This document shows positions 11,966 through 23,346 of a stretch of DNA of 64,000 nt, piece by piece. The number at the start of each line of letters is the position of its first letter. Within the stretch, counting starts at the first letter, position 1. Made by a program: the position numbers and the translations under genes. This DNA comes from Epiperipatus broadwayi (Eukaryota; Onychophora; Udeonychophora; Euonychophora; Peripatidae): contig JAQFVV010012508.1 of the NCBI GenBank assembly GCA_028023455.1, positions 1,049,877 to 1,113,876 of the forward strand, in the 5' to 3' direction. Under the pieces are notes generated by a model, which worked only from the letters and a program-made list of their open reading frames with translations, ran no database searches and was not told where the DNA came from.

Positions 11966-12730
11966 CAAGTGAAAAAGATAAATGAACTCCAATATATGTT
12001 TTTCATGCTAAACCAGCACTCATCAGTTGGTCCGGATCATTGTCTTCCACACATATGCACAATCAATGCTCAGTTTATATTAATATAGCAAATCCTCACA
12101 CTTTACTGGACAGGCTTCAATCCTCTCCATGCTACAACTTTTCAGCCATCCATTTCTCTGGAAATCTGATGATGGAATGCTCAAAGCCCTTGTTTGCCAA
12201 TTTTGTTGTGATACCCATTGTCCTTAAGTCAATCTGACCCCCCTTAAGTAGGACCTTACTATGTCCTTTCAAATACATAGAAGAGGAATGGGCAAAATAC
12301 AGGCTGAATATGTATATTGAACTACATATTTAACCTAGATATAATTAAAGGTCAAACATGGGTATGACAACACAATTGCAAACAAGGCTCTGAGCATTCC
12401 ATCATCAGATTTTTAGTGGTATGGATGGCTGAAGAGTTGTAGAGTGGACAGGGTTGAAGCCTATCCATTAAAGTATGAAGATTAGCTATCTTAATATAAA
12501 CTGAGCACTGTATATTATGTGTGGGAGATGATGATCTGCATCAACTGTTGAGTGCTGATTCAGCATGAAATATATATATATATTGGAGATTATTTATCTT
12601 TATCACATGTAGGTGGTCATGTGTCTCGGTAATACTGAATAGAGTTGGATGACATGTAAGGAGCTTGAAGAAGTCTGGGTTCAAACCCCCTTTTAATTAC
12701 ATCTAGGTTAAGTATATACATTGTACTTGT
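11966..12730. repeat. F2 hammerhead repeats, inverted pair
   Basis: A minus-oriented F2 copy (about 11,966-12,345) meets a plus-oriented copy (about 12,350-12,730). In the minus copy the core reads CUGAUGA (12,020-12,026) and GAAA. In the plus copy the core is CUGUUGA, so A6 is lost. Both share the body motifs CATCATCAGATTTT and GAAGCCTATCCATTAAAG. The plus copy ends at a B-box-like GGGTTCAAACCCC. The pair could fold into a long hairpin. Confidence 0.85.
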
Positions 12731-13249
12731 ATTTCAACCAATACATTAATAAATAAAATTTATATAGTTGTCATACTTTTTTTTCCAAAATGACATATAA
12801 TTGAGAATATACATTTTATTATAAAAACAATGTTTTGTACAGTTTATGTGATTGGTCTAGTTATAAAATATTATATAAATAATTTATAAATTTCCGCATT
12901 TAATAATGAATCATTACAAGTTTTGTGAGATACTTGCTACTTGTTTGGTAGTCGTTAAATCGCAACGACAGAAAAAATAATCACTACCGTTATAATACTA
13001 TACAAAATGCATGTTCTAGGCTCCAAACATAACTGAAATAGCAGTTAACAATGAAATATGAACTCACAAAAGCATGAATCATTTTTTTTATCCATATTAT
13101 ACTAATATTAGTAAAGTTAAAGACTTACTTAAAATTTAGCATTAGGAAAATTCTGAGTTCAAATCCCTCTACTTACATATATGAAACATTTAATGATCAC
13201 TATCTCATACTAGCACATAATTGTTATTAAATAAGGAGATGATAATATC

Positions 13250-13437
13250 TAGGTGCAGTGCTCTCAGAGCCAAGGCTCCTCACGGACAAAGGCTACAAGC
13301 CAGAAACTAGTCTGGGAATATTGGATGAGTAGGCACTAGATAGGGATTTTATGCCCAAGCCTTCTGACATCCATTGATTACTCTGGTTGGCACAGGGTGG
13401 CACTACTGTATGGAGAGTTTTGCCTTGTTTTAATATA
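13250..13437 (+). repeat. F1 repeat copy, ribozyme decayed
   Basis: Runs from AGGTGCAGTGCTCTCAGAGC to GAGAGTTTTGCCTTGTTTTA. The ribozyme region reads CGGACAA where other copies have CUGAUGA, although GAAAC, CUAGUC and UGGGA downstream survive. The core is predicted inactive. Confidence 0.85.
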
Positions 13438-13599
13438 TGAAACATTCAGCATAAGAAAGTTACATACTGCCTTAGAATTACATATTGCTTAGGAAATAGA
13501 TTACATCTTAATATAAGTTCATCCAATCCCTTTCCTATTAATATATATGGATACAAAACGGTCCGATAATATGGGGGTTTGGATTGATGTAATGGCTAC

Positions 13600-13930
13600 A
13601 TGAATATGACTACAATACCAAATCTAATAACGACTTTGAGCATTCCATCATTGGTTTTACAATGAAATGGACAGTTGAACAGTTGGAAGGGTGGGAAGAT
13701 TGAAGTCTGGCCATTAAATTTTGAGGAATTGTTATCTTAATATAAACCAAGCACTGATTGTATATACATGTGGGAGATTATGATCTAACCCAACTGAGGA
13801 GTGCTGGTTCTGCATGAAATATGTATCTTAGGGATCATGTATCTTTCCTGCATGTGTAACAGTTGCTTGAGATGGAGTGAAGAATGAATAAACTAAAAAA
13901 TCCTGAGTTCAAATCCCTCTACTTATAGAT
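13600..13930 (+). repeat. F2 hammerhead repeat copy
   Basis: F2 body with GAGCATTCCATCATTGGTTT, GAAGTCTGGCCATTAAA and CTTAATATAAACCAAGCACT, followed by a ribozyme core at 13,794 and a B-box-like GAGTTCAAATCCCTC near 13,905. It is one of the better preserved single copies. Confidence 0.85.
13780..13833 (+). ncRNA. type I hammerhead ribozyme motif (F2, 13.8 kb)
   Basis: Core CUGAGGA (13,794-13,800, G allowed at position 7) and GAAA (13,815-13,818). Stem II is GUGCUG/CUGCAU with one U-U mismatch. Helix III is AUA-UG-UAU with C17 as the cut-site base. Helix I outer pairing AUGAUC/GAUCAU is perfect across an internal loop. The inner helix has one C-A mismatch, probably from decay. Confidence 0.72.
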
Positions 13931-14112
13931 ACACATATTTTTACTTTGCAAATATGAGGATTAAAATAATTTCTTTAATTTTAAATACTGTTAAACATAC
14001 TACTTTGAGCTTTACATTAATTACTTCTTTAGTTACATGGACAAACAAAGGCAAACAAACATATGCAAATTTGAATTATAATGAGCAAAGAGTTGGACTT
14101 TGTGGCTAATTA

Positions 14113-14491
14113 TTTCAAAGTATAAAATGCCCTAAAACACACAAATACACAAAGCTGAAGACAAAGAAATATTAATACTGATTGATACAAACTAAATATC
14201 TGTATCTAAGTATGCGGCTAAGCATTTTCGAGGGCCAGGATCCTCATATTCATAACCATCTTGTGAATAAATAAATTGATTAGATCTCCAGGAAATGGAA
14301 TACATAACTATCTCATTTGCATAAATTCATCACTCTTAATTTATTTATTCACAAAATGGCTATAATATGAGGATTCTGGCCCTCGAAAGTGCTCATCCAC
14401 ATACTTAAATACAGATATTTAGTTTGTATTAATCTGTATTAATATTTCTTTGACTTCAGCTTTGTGTTTTCGTGCATTTTATACTTTGAAA
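14113..14491. mobile_element. palindromic MITE, about 380 bp
   Basis: Long inverted repeat. The left arm begins TTTCAAAGTATAAAATGC and the right arm ends with its complement, GCATTTTATACTTTGAAA. The arms stay similar inward through GCTGAAG and CGAGGGCCAG to an AT-rich centre near 14,300. It has no coding capacity. Structure is that of a foldback non-autonomous DNA transposon; the family and target duplication were not determined. Confidence 0.85.
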
Positions 14492-15189
14492 TTTGAATTA
14501 TACACTTGTTTATAAAATTAACTACCTTAAATTTAAAAAAAAAATAAACTTTTAGTTAAAAAGCCTTTCTGAATTAAAATTTTTTTAAAATACATTAATA
14601 TTGATAAACATTTTTTAAAAAGCTACCAAAAAAGTGCTTTTATAAACATTAGTATGACATAGAAAGTATACTAAGGCATATTTTCTCTGTTTGCTAATAA
14701 TCTAATTAATAATTTTCATTCTAATAAAGAGCCGTCCATCACTAACCTGGTACAATCATATCTAATTCTCTATAATATTTTATAGCTAATAATCTTCAAA
14801 AATGAAAAGAACTGATGGAGGCCAATAACCATCCCCTATTATATAGTGATAACTCAAACTTATAATATATGCTCTGAAGTAGATAAAATAGAATTAAGTT
14901 ACTTCTAAAGCAACTAATAAAGTTATAATCGTACAATATTAGAACGATACTTAAAAACAGCAAAGTAATTATTTCCTTTGCTTCATTTATAACCAATAAT
15001 AATTTTAAGTATAAGAAGTCTATTAATTAAAAGTACCTATTTTTTTCTAAAATTTAATAACTGCTTAATTAAATAACTTCAATATTTCTAACTATATAAT
15101 GAAGTTTCTTATTATTTATTAAGATAAAAAAATTAATATTTGTTTATATATTCAAAAATGAATTTCTTATAATTCATTATCATATATAA
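14492..15189. other. AT-rich spacer, no gene seen
   Basis: Only chance frames, including one hydrophobic 66-codon minus frame without recognisable features. Confidence 0.5.
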
Positions 15190-15400
15190 TTTAAACAGAA
15201 AGGATTTACACCCTAAGCACTGTAATGTTATAATAGCGCAATTATGTCCTGTTGAGTAGTGAAGATACTCTCAAACTAAAGCACAAGAAACTTTTGGAAA
15301 GATAAAAGCAGCATTCTTATCTTTTGTATCTAAATTTATTTATACAGGCCAATCTAAAGAGTCTTAGTTTGAGAGTGTGAATATGTTTCTTTATTCACTT
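15190..15400. mobile_element. MITE copy, same family as 16.5 kb
   Basis: Contains GATTTACACCCTAAGCACTG, GTTATAATAGCGCAATTATG and GATACTCTCAAACTAAAGCA, and folds back to CTTAGTTTGAGAGTGTGAA. It matches the more complete palindrome at 16,500-16,755. The right arm appears truncated. Confidence 0.75.
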
Positions 15401-15559
15401 TATATCAATTAATTTCTTTACATACATTAACTTTTGAAAAAAAAAAATTTTTCTCAGTGATGAAAGTTTATTCATAAAAAAAAAAAACAGATACAAATAT
15501 AGTTAGAAAAAAGTTTACAAGGGAGTGATTATATGATAAATTGAAATTTCAGAAGCAAC

Positions 15560-16420
15560 ATGGTAAGAGGGGAGGGATACATGTGAAAAGGGAAAGGGAA
15601 GTGGAAAGCAGAAACAGTGTGTAGTCCAGTCCAGTCCGAGATGCATGTTTTCAGTGGGCAAGCACCACATGGTCACAAACATTTGAATGATTGAGTCCTA
15701 TGACAGAGGCTGCGAGGATGGGAGTTGGAGAATTGCCCAAGTGTCTGTGAGGAGTGAGGGTAGGGCTAGTTTGGCATCTCTGGTTTTGAGAGAGCAAATT
15801 AGGTCCAATAGCTTTTGATTCGCTGATTGGACTCTCTGGTCAAAAATAATGGCACATCGGAGCAGTTGCAAAGACCCCAGTTTCTATGGATTCTTGGAGG
15901 TTGAAGATGGTATTCCTGTGCAAGTAAAGGCAGGAGTTGATGACATGTCTCACTCCAAGCAGAAAGGAACATTTAAGTAGGAAGTGCTGGAGGGTCTCAT
16001 TGTCAGTTTTACAGAGCTGGAATATGAGAGAGATCTTGGTGAAACCTTACGGTTGACCAAAAATTGATTTGTGGGAAGGGAGTGAAGATTGATTTTGAGG
16101 AGGAAATCGAGGAATTTTGCCTTAAGGGACCACCTTCTGAATTTGCGGATTAATTGAGCATTGGTAAGGTTGAGGTATGTAGGGGACACAATGAAGAAAT
16201 CTGCAGCCTTGAAAACCTCCCAGTACTTTAGTTTGCCACTGATGGATGGTATAACAAAGCCATCCTTTTGAAGGATGTTGGTAATGAGAGAGGTCCATGA
16301 CCTGGGCCTGCCACTGGGAGGAGGAGTGTCAGTGGGTGTAACAATGATATGCACAAGGTTGGCAGGAAAGTGACTTAGGAGGGTGAGGATAATGTTGGGA
16401 GATCTCTGGATCAGAAGAGT
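15560..16420 (-). pseudogene. LINE reverse transcriptase C-terminus (zinc-binding type), fragment
   Basis: A GC-richer island between two MITE copies. The longest frame (15950-16354, 134 codons) reads RKFRRWSLKAKFLDFLLKI, then NLHSLPTNQFL and SYLNVPFCLE. The order lysine/arginine segment, LPT and a final C-P-F resembles the zinc-binding region after the RT of many LINEs (H-L-L-x-C-P), with most Cys/His ligands mutated. Other frames extend it in both directions. No catalytic RT motif is present. The LINE clade is unresolved and this call rests on weak motif similarity. Confidence 0.5.
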
Positions 16421-16499
16421 GTACTATGTGTTAATGTTGCTATTAGAAACTATGTAATATTTAATTTTATTTATTAGGGCAGAGATCATATGTAATTGA

Positions 16500-16755
16500 A
16501 ATGGAAGGGATTTATATCCTAAGTACATACGCTGCAATGTTATAATAGCTCAGCGATATTTTGTTGAGTGCTGAGGATTAAATTTAGGTACAAAAGACAA
16601 GATGGCCATTCTTATCTTTTCAAAAGTCTCTAAATTATGCTTTGGTTTGAGAGTATCCTTAGTACTCAACAAGACTATAAACATCACATGACTCAATAAG
16701 ACATTGTTGAACTATTATAACATTACAGGCATGTGCTTAGGGCAAATATTACATA
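16500..16755. mobile_element. palindromic MITE, about 255 bp
   Basis: Inverted arms. CCTAAGTACATACGCTGCAA followed by TGTTATAATAGCTC on the left is matched by GAACTATTATAACATTACAG and ATGTGCTTAGG on the right. Inner arms share GTTGAGTGCTGAGG and its complement-like CTTAGTACTCAAC. No coding capacity. A second copy lies at 15.2 kb. Confidence 0.82.
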
Positions 16756-16960
16756 GAATCTCCGCACTAGTGAACAAAATTAAATATTATCATATATATT
16801 AAGTACTAGATCTAGAAACATTTATCTTAAAAAAAATTATTTTTTTTTACAAATTCTAATAATAAATTCAAATCCTAATAATAAAAAAAGTGCTATTAAA
16901 CTAACTCAAAAATTAAATATCATCTTAATTTTTGGTAATATTATTGAAAAAGATTTTTAC

Positions 16961-17138
16961 CTAAGTTGGAAAGACTCGAGGCTGTGTTCATGCAACCATG
17001 CTTCTTGAAGAAGTTTTTCTACAAGTCTAGCTGCTGCTAACAAAACAGAATCAATGGCAGAAACGGACAAGTGGCGTAATGGTGAATACTGTAAATAATC
17101 TGGAGTCAACGCTGCACAATGAGCCAGACTTTGAATTC
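16961..17138 (-). CDS. internal coding exon of an unidentified host gene
   Basis: This 178-nt segment has a pyrimidine-rich acceptor (ATCTTTTTAG, the AG at 17,139-17,140) and a donor CTTAG/GTAAAA (GT at 16,959-16,960). It is fully open in one frame: two bases finishing a codon, 58 codons, then AG starting the next. So the upstream intron is phase 1 and the downstream intron phase 2. The peptide includes IQSLAHCAALTPDY and LRHLSVSAIDSVLLAAARLV, then EKLLQEAWLHEHSLESFQL. It is leucine/alanine-rich and probably helical, unlike any transposon protein nearby. I do not recognise the family. It is the only convincing host exon here, which fits a large intron-rich gene read from right to left. Confidence 0.75.
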
Positions 17139-17265
17139 CTAAAAAGATGCATTTATATTATAATTAATAAAATGTCAATGGTGAATTTGAAAATGCAATA
17201 TTTATAAAAAGTTTGAATATAAGATAGTTCTAATTTCAATTCATGCAGTCTAAGTCTTAAGTAGT

Positions 17266-17296
17266 CAAAAAAAAAAAGAGAGAGAGAGAGAGAGAG
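17266..17296. repeat. poly(A) plus (AG)n microsatellite
   Basis: A run of A followed by about eleven AG dinucleotides, 130 bp upstream of the exon acceptor on the minus strand. Confidence 0.9.
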
Positions 17297-17554
17297 CCTT
17301 TATTAAATGTAAAATTTTAAATTCACAAGTCATCAATTCTCAATACTCTGCTATTATTTGATAATAGCTGTCACGACTGATGACTTAATACCATTTAAAA
17401 TAGGAGACTAATTTATGTCACATGTATGTAAAAACATGCAAAAGAAAATGAGCATTCATGCATGCCAAGAAATACATATATTCTCTATCCATGATAATCC
17501 AACTGAATTCTTCTTTAAAAACAATTATGGAAAGAAAAACTATCTTGGTTTTTC

Positions 17555-17806
17555 AATTTAGCGGGTAATCATTCCTTCTCACTAGCACCGTACTTATAAT
17601 ATTAAATAATGATGCTAAATGCGAGGATACCCTTGCTCCAACTATACGATAAAGACATTTCCAAACCTAAATATACTTAAGACTGGCCTATATAAGTACA
17701 TTTAGGTAGCTAGGGTGAGATTATCCTCGCATTTAATACTGTTGTTTTATATTATAAGTACAGTTCTATTACGACAGGATGATTATCCTCTAAATTGAAT
17801 TACAAT
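17555..17806. mobile_element. palindromic MITE, about 250 bp
   Basis: Arms TTCAATTTAGCGGGTAATCA and CTAAATGCGAGGATA on the left are complementary to TATCCTCGCATTTA and TGATTATCCTCTAAATTGAA on the right. Internal sequence is AT-rich and non-coding. Sits about 0.4 kb upstream of the host exon, as expected for an intronic insertion. Confidence 0.85.
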
Positions 17807-19680
17807 CTGACAACGCACTAGTAAAATTCATTAATTGTTATAATGGTTTTTGTTTTTATACTAAGATGCGAAAAACAATAAATTAATTACATTCATTAGA
17901 TTGATAGATGTGTGATGGTGAGCAATATATCCATCCAATCAGCTACTGCAATATTAAAAAACAGGCATTATGAATACACCCTCTTTGATTCACTTAGACT
18001 TCAAAAGGTGCTCTCTTTTTTCGTACAATAACGTACAATAACAAACTCTTTATGAAAGCCTCTGTCTGATTTTTATGATTATCTGAAGGTTTAGATGGTA
18101 TTTTACATATAGTTACATAGATTGTTTTTATTATCAAGTTGAACTTATTAAATATTTTTCATAAAAGCTAAAACTTTATTTATACATTTTATAAATAAAC
18201 TTAAGTGCTCAAACAAACATCCGGACTAGTTATAAAATATAAACACCATTTTGAGTAGACTTGTATTTTCTTTAAGTGTTGGCCTGATCATTAGCAGTTA
18301 GCCCAAGAATAGAACTAGTGATCTTTGAATTCATGAATATTGAATTCAACATAGTCCAAAATAGTTTATTTTATCAAAATCAACAAGCAGTAAAATTTAA
18401 TTCTCTTTTCTCTTTTTCATTTTGCATTTTAAGGTCATGGCGAATAAACTGTTTCCAAATATTATGGATTATCATACTAAATTTATTAGATTATTTACCA
18501 TAGCTGTAGTCACAGTGAGCTACCTCTTTTCTTTCTACTTTTTTTCACTTTACCTAATATTAATGTGTATTCCTAATCAAACATACTTTCATTCGTACAC
18601 ACAAAAACTATATTCTTTAAATCATTTTATAATGGGATAGCTAATTTCACTGATATATGCCTTTCCACAATTACAAACTCAAAGGTTAAAACTCCTAACA
18701 ATGTTCGGTAGCTTTGGAAAACATCTAATATATTAATTGCTGATTTCTTCAGTTTGTACCCATCCTTAGTTTGTAAGGATTCACTTTACTATGTGTTATT
18801 GTTTTCTTTTGGTGTTTTTTTTTGTTGCCGTCTATTTAGGTTTTCTGACTGATGGCCGAGATGGAAAACCATTCTTCTTTGTGAGAAGTGTTCTATATTA
18901 AGCATGATCAGATTTTCAACAAGTCCAAAAATTGGAGCATGATGACTAATAAAAATAATTTATGGTTAGATTTATTTTTGCAACATCTACAAAATGGATC
19001 GCAATATCATTAAGAACTTAAATTATGTTTATTTACGTTTTACGTAGCTCTCATTTCACTTCATTTTCACTGTATCCTTTTTATAAAATTCTATTCTTCT
19101 ATATATCCATCACTGAAAATATAGTTTAGGTAATACCATCAGTTTTAAATCACTTATTAAATGTTGTTAGCAAAAAACCCTTTATGATTACTTTTGCCTA
19201 CTCTTTTTGCATAGATAAAGCATTGCTGAATACTGCATTAGATTCCAGAGCTATGCTCTGCATAAATCCACATTAGACACCACGCACGAATAGTAGTAAT
19301 CAAACATGATCAGATCTGATCATTAATTTTTATATCAACTCCACTCAATCTTTTTCACATAATACGTGCAAATAAAAATAGATAAAGAACAGCAATAGTA
19401 AAGTAGGTTTCCATGATTTTTAAATAAATATCAATCAAGATAATATCATGAGTATAAGAAAAACTAGGTACCTGAAAATATATCTTGGTGATATGAAACC
19501 TAAAACAGAAACAAATACAAAAAAATTGTATGCTTAATCACTCAGCATGTTGAACTTTCCTTTATCTGAGTTACTGGCTATTGAATGCACTCATTATGCT
19601 CTGTTCCAAAGTGAGATTTCCACTTTTCATATTTTTTTATCACAATTAAATGTATAAGTAAAATATTTCCTGTGCATGTG
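17807..19680. other. mostly AT-rich spacer with one weak exon-like frame
   Basis: I found no repeat family. A plus frame starting at ATG 18,437 (MANKLFPNIMDYHTKFIRLF) reaches a donor-like CACA/GTGAGC near 18,513. The start context is reasonable but there is no promoter and no recognisable domain, so I treat it as weak. The rest, 18.65-19.65 kb, could include further decayed Penelope-like sequence but I cannot support it. Confidence 0.3.
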
Positions 19681-19689
19681 TGTTTTTTT

Positions 19690-20450
19690 TTGTAATTCAA
19701 TAGTTTTGATTTTATATAAAGTAATCTAGCTACAAGAACATCTATCTAATAATACCAATTTTTGTTTAGTTCTAATTCTATTGCGAATGTAATTGAAAAA
19801 GATACATTGATAATATATAACCATATAACAAATACATCATTGGCATAGCAAAGTCTGACTTTTGATAGAGACAGAGTACTATTTATGGGCATGGTTCAAA
19901 CTCTTCCATATAAATAATGCTAATCAGGGATGATAGTATTGAAACTATGGGTATACTTTAATTTTGTTGGAATAAATATGTGCTGTACTGAAAGAATATT
20001 GTTATGCAGAATGTAAACAATTCCATTACATTTTCAATAGGGAGAGATGATCTGGTTTTTTTAAGCACACATCTTTGTGTAACCTTTTTCTTAAAGTCTA
20101 TAATACTTCACCATTGAATAAGTTTGTGAATAAACTTTCCACATCAAAGTGTTTTAAGATAGCGGTTCTTTCTATTTTAATGTTCTTCATTAATTCCACA
20201 AAGTGCTTGCAATCCTTGCCAAAGAAGTGTGTTTAAGTGACAAAGATTTAAGAATCTTTTAAATTTTGACCTAGTAAATTTCTAGAACAATAAATTTCAA
20301 TGGAACATGGTTCTTACAGATTTTAGATAAACCATAGATATGTGGAACTTAACTTTTTTGCATATTCAATAAAATGCCTGCAATACTTTTTGAGTAATAA
20401 GAATAGTTTTACTTTTATAAATGATATAGGATTTCTTGCCACTTTTTTAC
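19690..20450 (-). pseudogene. Penelope-like element reverse transcriptase, decayed
   Basis: Several RT motifs read on the minus strand in changing frames. VPHIYGLSKICKNHVPLKFI (about 20,285-20,347) matches the fingers motif YGLPKIHK...PLRPIV. KHFDVESLFTN (about 20,120-20,150) matches motif A, FDVxSLFTN. A degenerate motif B is followed by IYMEEFE, and RLCYANDVFVIWL (about 19,810-19,850) corresponds to motif C, RYVDDxFVIW. A trailing LDVLVAR-like segment follows. The spacing and these particular motifs are characteristic of Penelope-like elements, not LINEs. Stops and shifts abound and YVDD has become YAND, so it is dead. Confidence 0.8.
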
Positions 20451-20454
20451 ATTA

Positions 20455-20600
20455 GTTTGCAATAAGGAATTCCCAGCTGTAAAAGCAATAGTTATAATGC
20501 CAACAAAATGAGAGCCTTACAGCAGGCTAGAACTAAAAAGTGACAAGAAATCCTATGCCAATGATAAAAACCTTCTAAAAGCGTTACTAGAAAAGCTTAG
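20455..20600 (+). pseudogene. Penelope-like RT N-terminal piece in opposite orientation
   Basis: Plus-strand SDKKSYANDKNLLKALLEKL (about 20,547-20,606) corresponds to the minus-strand SGKKSYIIYKS at about 20,415-20,445. About 30 bp are directly complementary (GATATAGGATTTCTTGCCAC against GTGACAAGAAATCCTATGCC). So two Penelope-like fragments lie head to head. Partial inverted copies are common for this class. An F1 element interrupts the right side at 20,613. Confidence 0.55.
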
Positions 20601-20612
20601 TATTTCATTAAT

Positions 20613-20778
20613 TGATATTAAACAAGGCAAAACTCTCCATACAGTAGTGCCACCCTGTGCCAACCAGAGTAATCAATGGATGCCAGAAGGCTTATGCACA
20701 GAGTGGCACTACTATATGGAGAGTTTTGCCTTGTTTAATAACAATTATGTGCTAGTATAAGAGATGGTGATCATGTGA
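20613..20778. repeat. F1 repeat, short foldback with 12-bp target duplication
   Basis: Both arms carry the F1 end: AAACAAGGCAAAACTCTCCA on the left and TGGAGAGTTTTGCCTTGTTT on the right. The right arm then reaches TGGTGATCATGTGA. TATTTCATTAAT flanks it on both sides (20,601-20,612 and 20,779-20,790), a 12-bp target duplication as made by LINE-type retrotransposition. The ribozyme is deleted. It interrupts a Penelope-like remnant. Confidence 0.88.
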
Positions 20779-20861
20779 TATTTCATTAATAATGAAAAAA
20801 GTATTTTGACAACATATTTCAGCAAAATCTCAAACCTCTAAGACAAAAATCCTTACGGAAC

Positions 20862-21010
20862 ATGGTCAATCTAGAAATTTATGACATCAACCTTTATTAT
20901 CTAAAATCCTTAAGAAGCATGTTCATTCTAGAAATTGATGACATCAACCTCTGTGATCTAAAATCCTTAAGGAACATATTCATTCTAGAAATTCATGACA
21001 TCAAAATTTG
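20862..21010. repeat. 57-bp tandem repeat, about 2.6 copies
   Basis: The unit carries ATTCTAGAAATTGATGACAT and CTAAAATCCTTAAG. As 57 is a multiple of three, a plus frame shows a 19-residue repeat (FILEIDDINLCDLKSLRN-like). No other coding signal, so I treat it as a minisatellite. Confidence 0.88.
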
Positions 21011-23330
21011 TCAAGATTTCCAATCAAAATTCTTACTATTTTGGCAAATAAGACAAAGTCCTTTGCCAGAGATTCTAATCAAAAACTTGAAACAGAGAGA
21101 ACTGACATATTAATAAGTTTTAATATGGAAAGTTTATATTCACAAATATAACCAGTAATGAAGAATTGTCTATTGTAATAATAATAATAAAAAGATTAAA
21201 TAAAGATAATAATCAACAATCATAACTATTCTTATTGATGGTACAACAGAACTGTTAATATTCTGATAACAATATATTTTCAATACAACACAGAATCCTA
21301 AAAAATCAAGGTATGACTATGGATTCATGTCTTTCATGTTTTCATTAGTAATATTTACAAAAAAAAAAGTGCTTGAAACTATACACTAAACACTATTCCA
21401 TCCATCTCTTACTAAAGTCTGTTTTATTATGATGATGATATATTTGTTATATGCCACACGATGAAACATTATTTCAAGGAGTATGGATACATATCAACAT
21501 TTCTCATGCAATTAAATTCACAACAGAATTAAAACGAACACAAATTAGCATTGTTATATTTCTGTGATAAGACTACCTTTTAACAAAATCAAAACTATTT
21601 AGAGACCACTCCTTTCCAAGAGAAAAATATTTAACATATATATATCTAATGGTGATTAAAAAATAAGTGGAATTATTCTATCGCTACAGAGCAGAGCAAA
21701 AAAGGTTCTTCAGAGGCAATGTTATAGAAAAAGAAAAGTCCACCTGAGAACAAACTCTCATGAAGAATAGCTACCTATTATCTATTATTACGAAAATCTT
21801 ATATAGACAATACAAAAATGACAGAAAATAATGATAGGCACTTAACATCTTTATATATATCAAGGTAAGCAGGTAAAGAAAAAAATGTTATCATTTACAA
21901 ATCAATAATAGATTGCAAGGTATCCTAACTTCCTAAAAACTAATCTTAAAATGCTGAAAAACAAAAATAGCATTTATGAAATGTTGCATTTTCATTTATC
22001 ATTGTCCAACTGTCCACTCATCTTTATAGATATAATAAACACTTCATACTTCCCCATTCTTTTTAAATTCATATAAATAAAGATACAATAAAAGACAAAT
22101 GCCCCCCAAGATGCATTTTGTGCTGTTATATAAATGTGAAAGGTCATATACTTGTAACTAATGAAAAAAAAAAAAAAACATAAAATAATGACTAGAAAGG
22201 AAAAGATAAATATGTCCAAAATCATGAGTATGTACAAATGGGACTTAAGATTTGAATGGTAAAACACAAAGAGGAAAAAGAAATAAAATAAATAAGCCAT
22301 TCATTTGACAAGGGCAAATAGTCTCATAATTTAACATAACATGATAACCCATAATGTTTGGCAACCATTCAAGAACAAAATATCAGCTCTCTCATAAATA
22401 GGCATGTACTATTTCTATTAACTGTTGAATTTGACAGAATCACCTAAGTGAATTCAACTTCAATTCAGTATTCATGAATCTAAAACTCATAATGTCTGTG
22501 CTAGCTGTTACAGATCAGGCTAACAATATGTAAAGGAGAGAGAGAGCAGAATAATACCACACGAAATGTTCTAATCCATACTAATCTCTGTTATTATTAG
22601 ATAGTTGAATGTTCTTAGCTAAAAGGTTAATGAAGATTGATTATTTAAAAGAAACAAATTAAAAATTTGTTTGACTTGGTGCATTAGGAAGAAATATGAG
22701 ATTACAATGAATCTAAAAATGGACAAGTACATTATTTTAAAGGCAGAAATACTGGAAACATCTGTAATGAAATTCATTATCAAGCAGAGTATCAAGAATA
22801 GTATTCAATTTAATGGGATAATAAAGGCAGATAGTTCACGTTTATGTTCCAACAAGTTCCATCTGAAAAATATTAGCGATCTTTTACATTGATGAGAATT
22901 ACAAAATATTTTCAAATAGTTATGAAAGATTTTTATATTAGAACTGGAAATGCCTTGAATAATAAAAGTACAGTCATAAATTTGGATATCTAAAAAGAGA
23001 TGCATGAAGATTAAGAAATTGTCGGAAGAAAAAAACCTACATTAAAAATTACATGTTTAAAAAAATTCCAAAAGGAAAATTGGTATGAAAGTATGAAAAA
23101 ATCCACTATATTATAACAAAAATTATGTATTTCAAGACTTTAATATGCTTAATATTTCAACACCAGGAATAGTCATTGGTATGATATACCTGTCTGTAAT
23201 GCAAAATAGAGATAAAAATTATTAAAAATGGATGTATCAAAAGTTAATATTTCTAACCTTCACAAATACTCTAGTAAATTTAATCTAGAAGTTTTAAATT
23301 GCTATAAATGTTAATAAACTATAAAGATAA
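21011..23330. other. AT-rich spacer, no gene seen
   Basis: Short frames only (for example plus 22,671-22,892 and minus 21,992-22,300), rich in Lys, Ile and Phe, with no motif I recognise. AT-rich simple sequence is frequent. Confidence 0.45.
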
Positions 23331-23346
23331 CTCAAGTATGAATGAG

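Noticed and set aside
20862-21113. 83-codon plus frame with 19-residue repeats
   Set aside because: Mostly a 57-bp tandem repeat read in frame. No start context, domain or neighbour supports a gene.
21992-22300. 102-codon hydrophobic frame as a membrane protein
   Set aside because: Phe/Ile/Tyr-rich frames are expected by chance from AT-rich DNA. No supporting signals.
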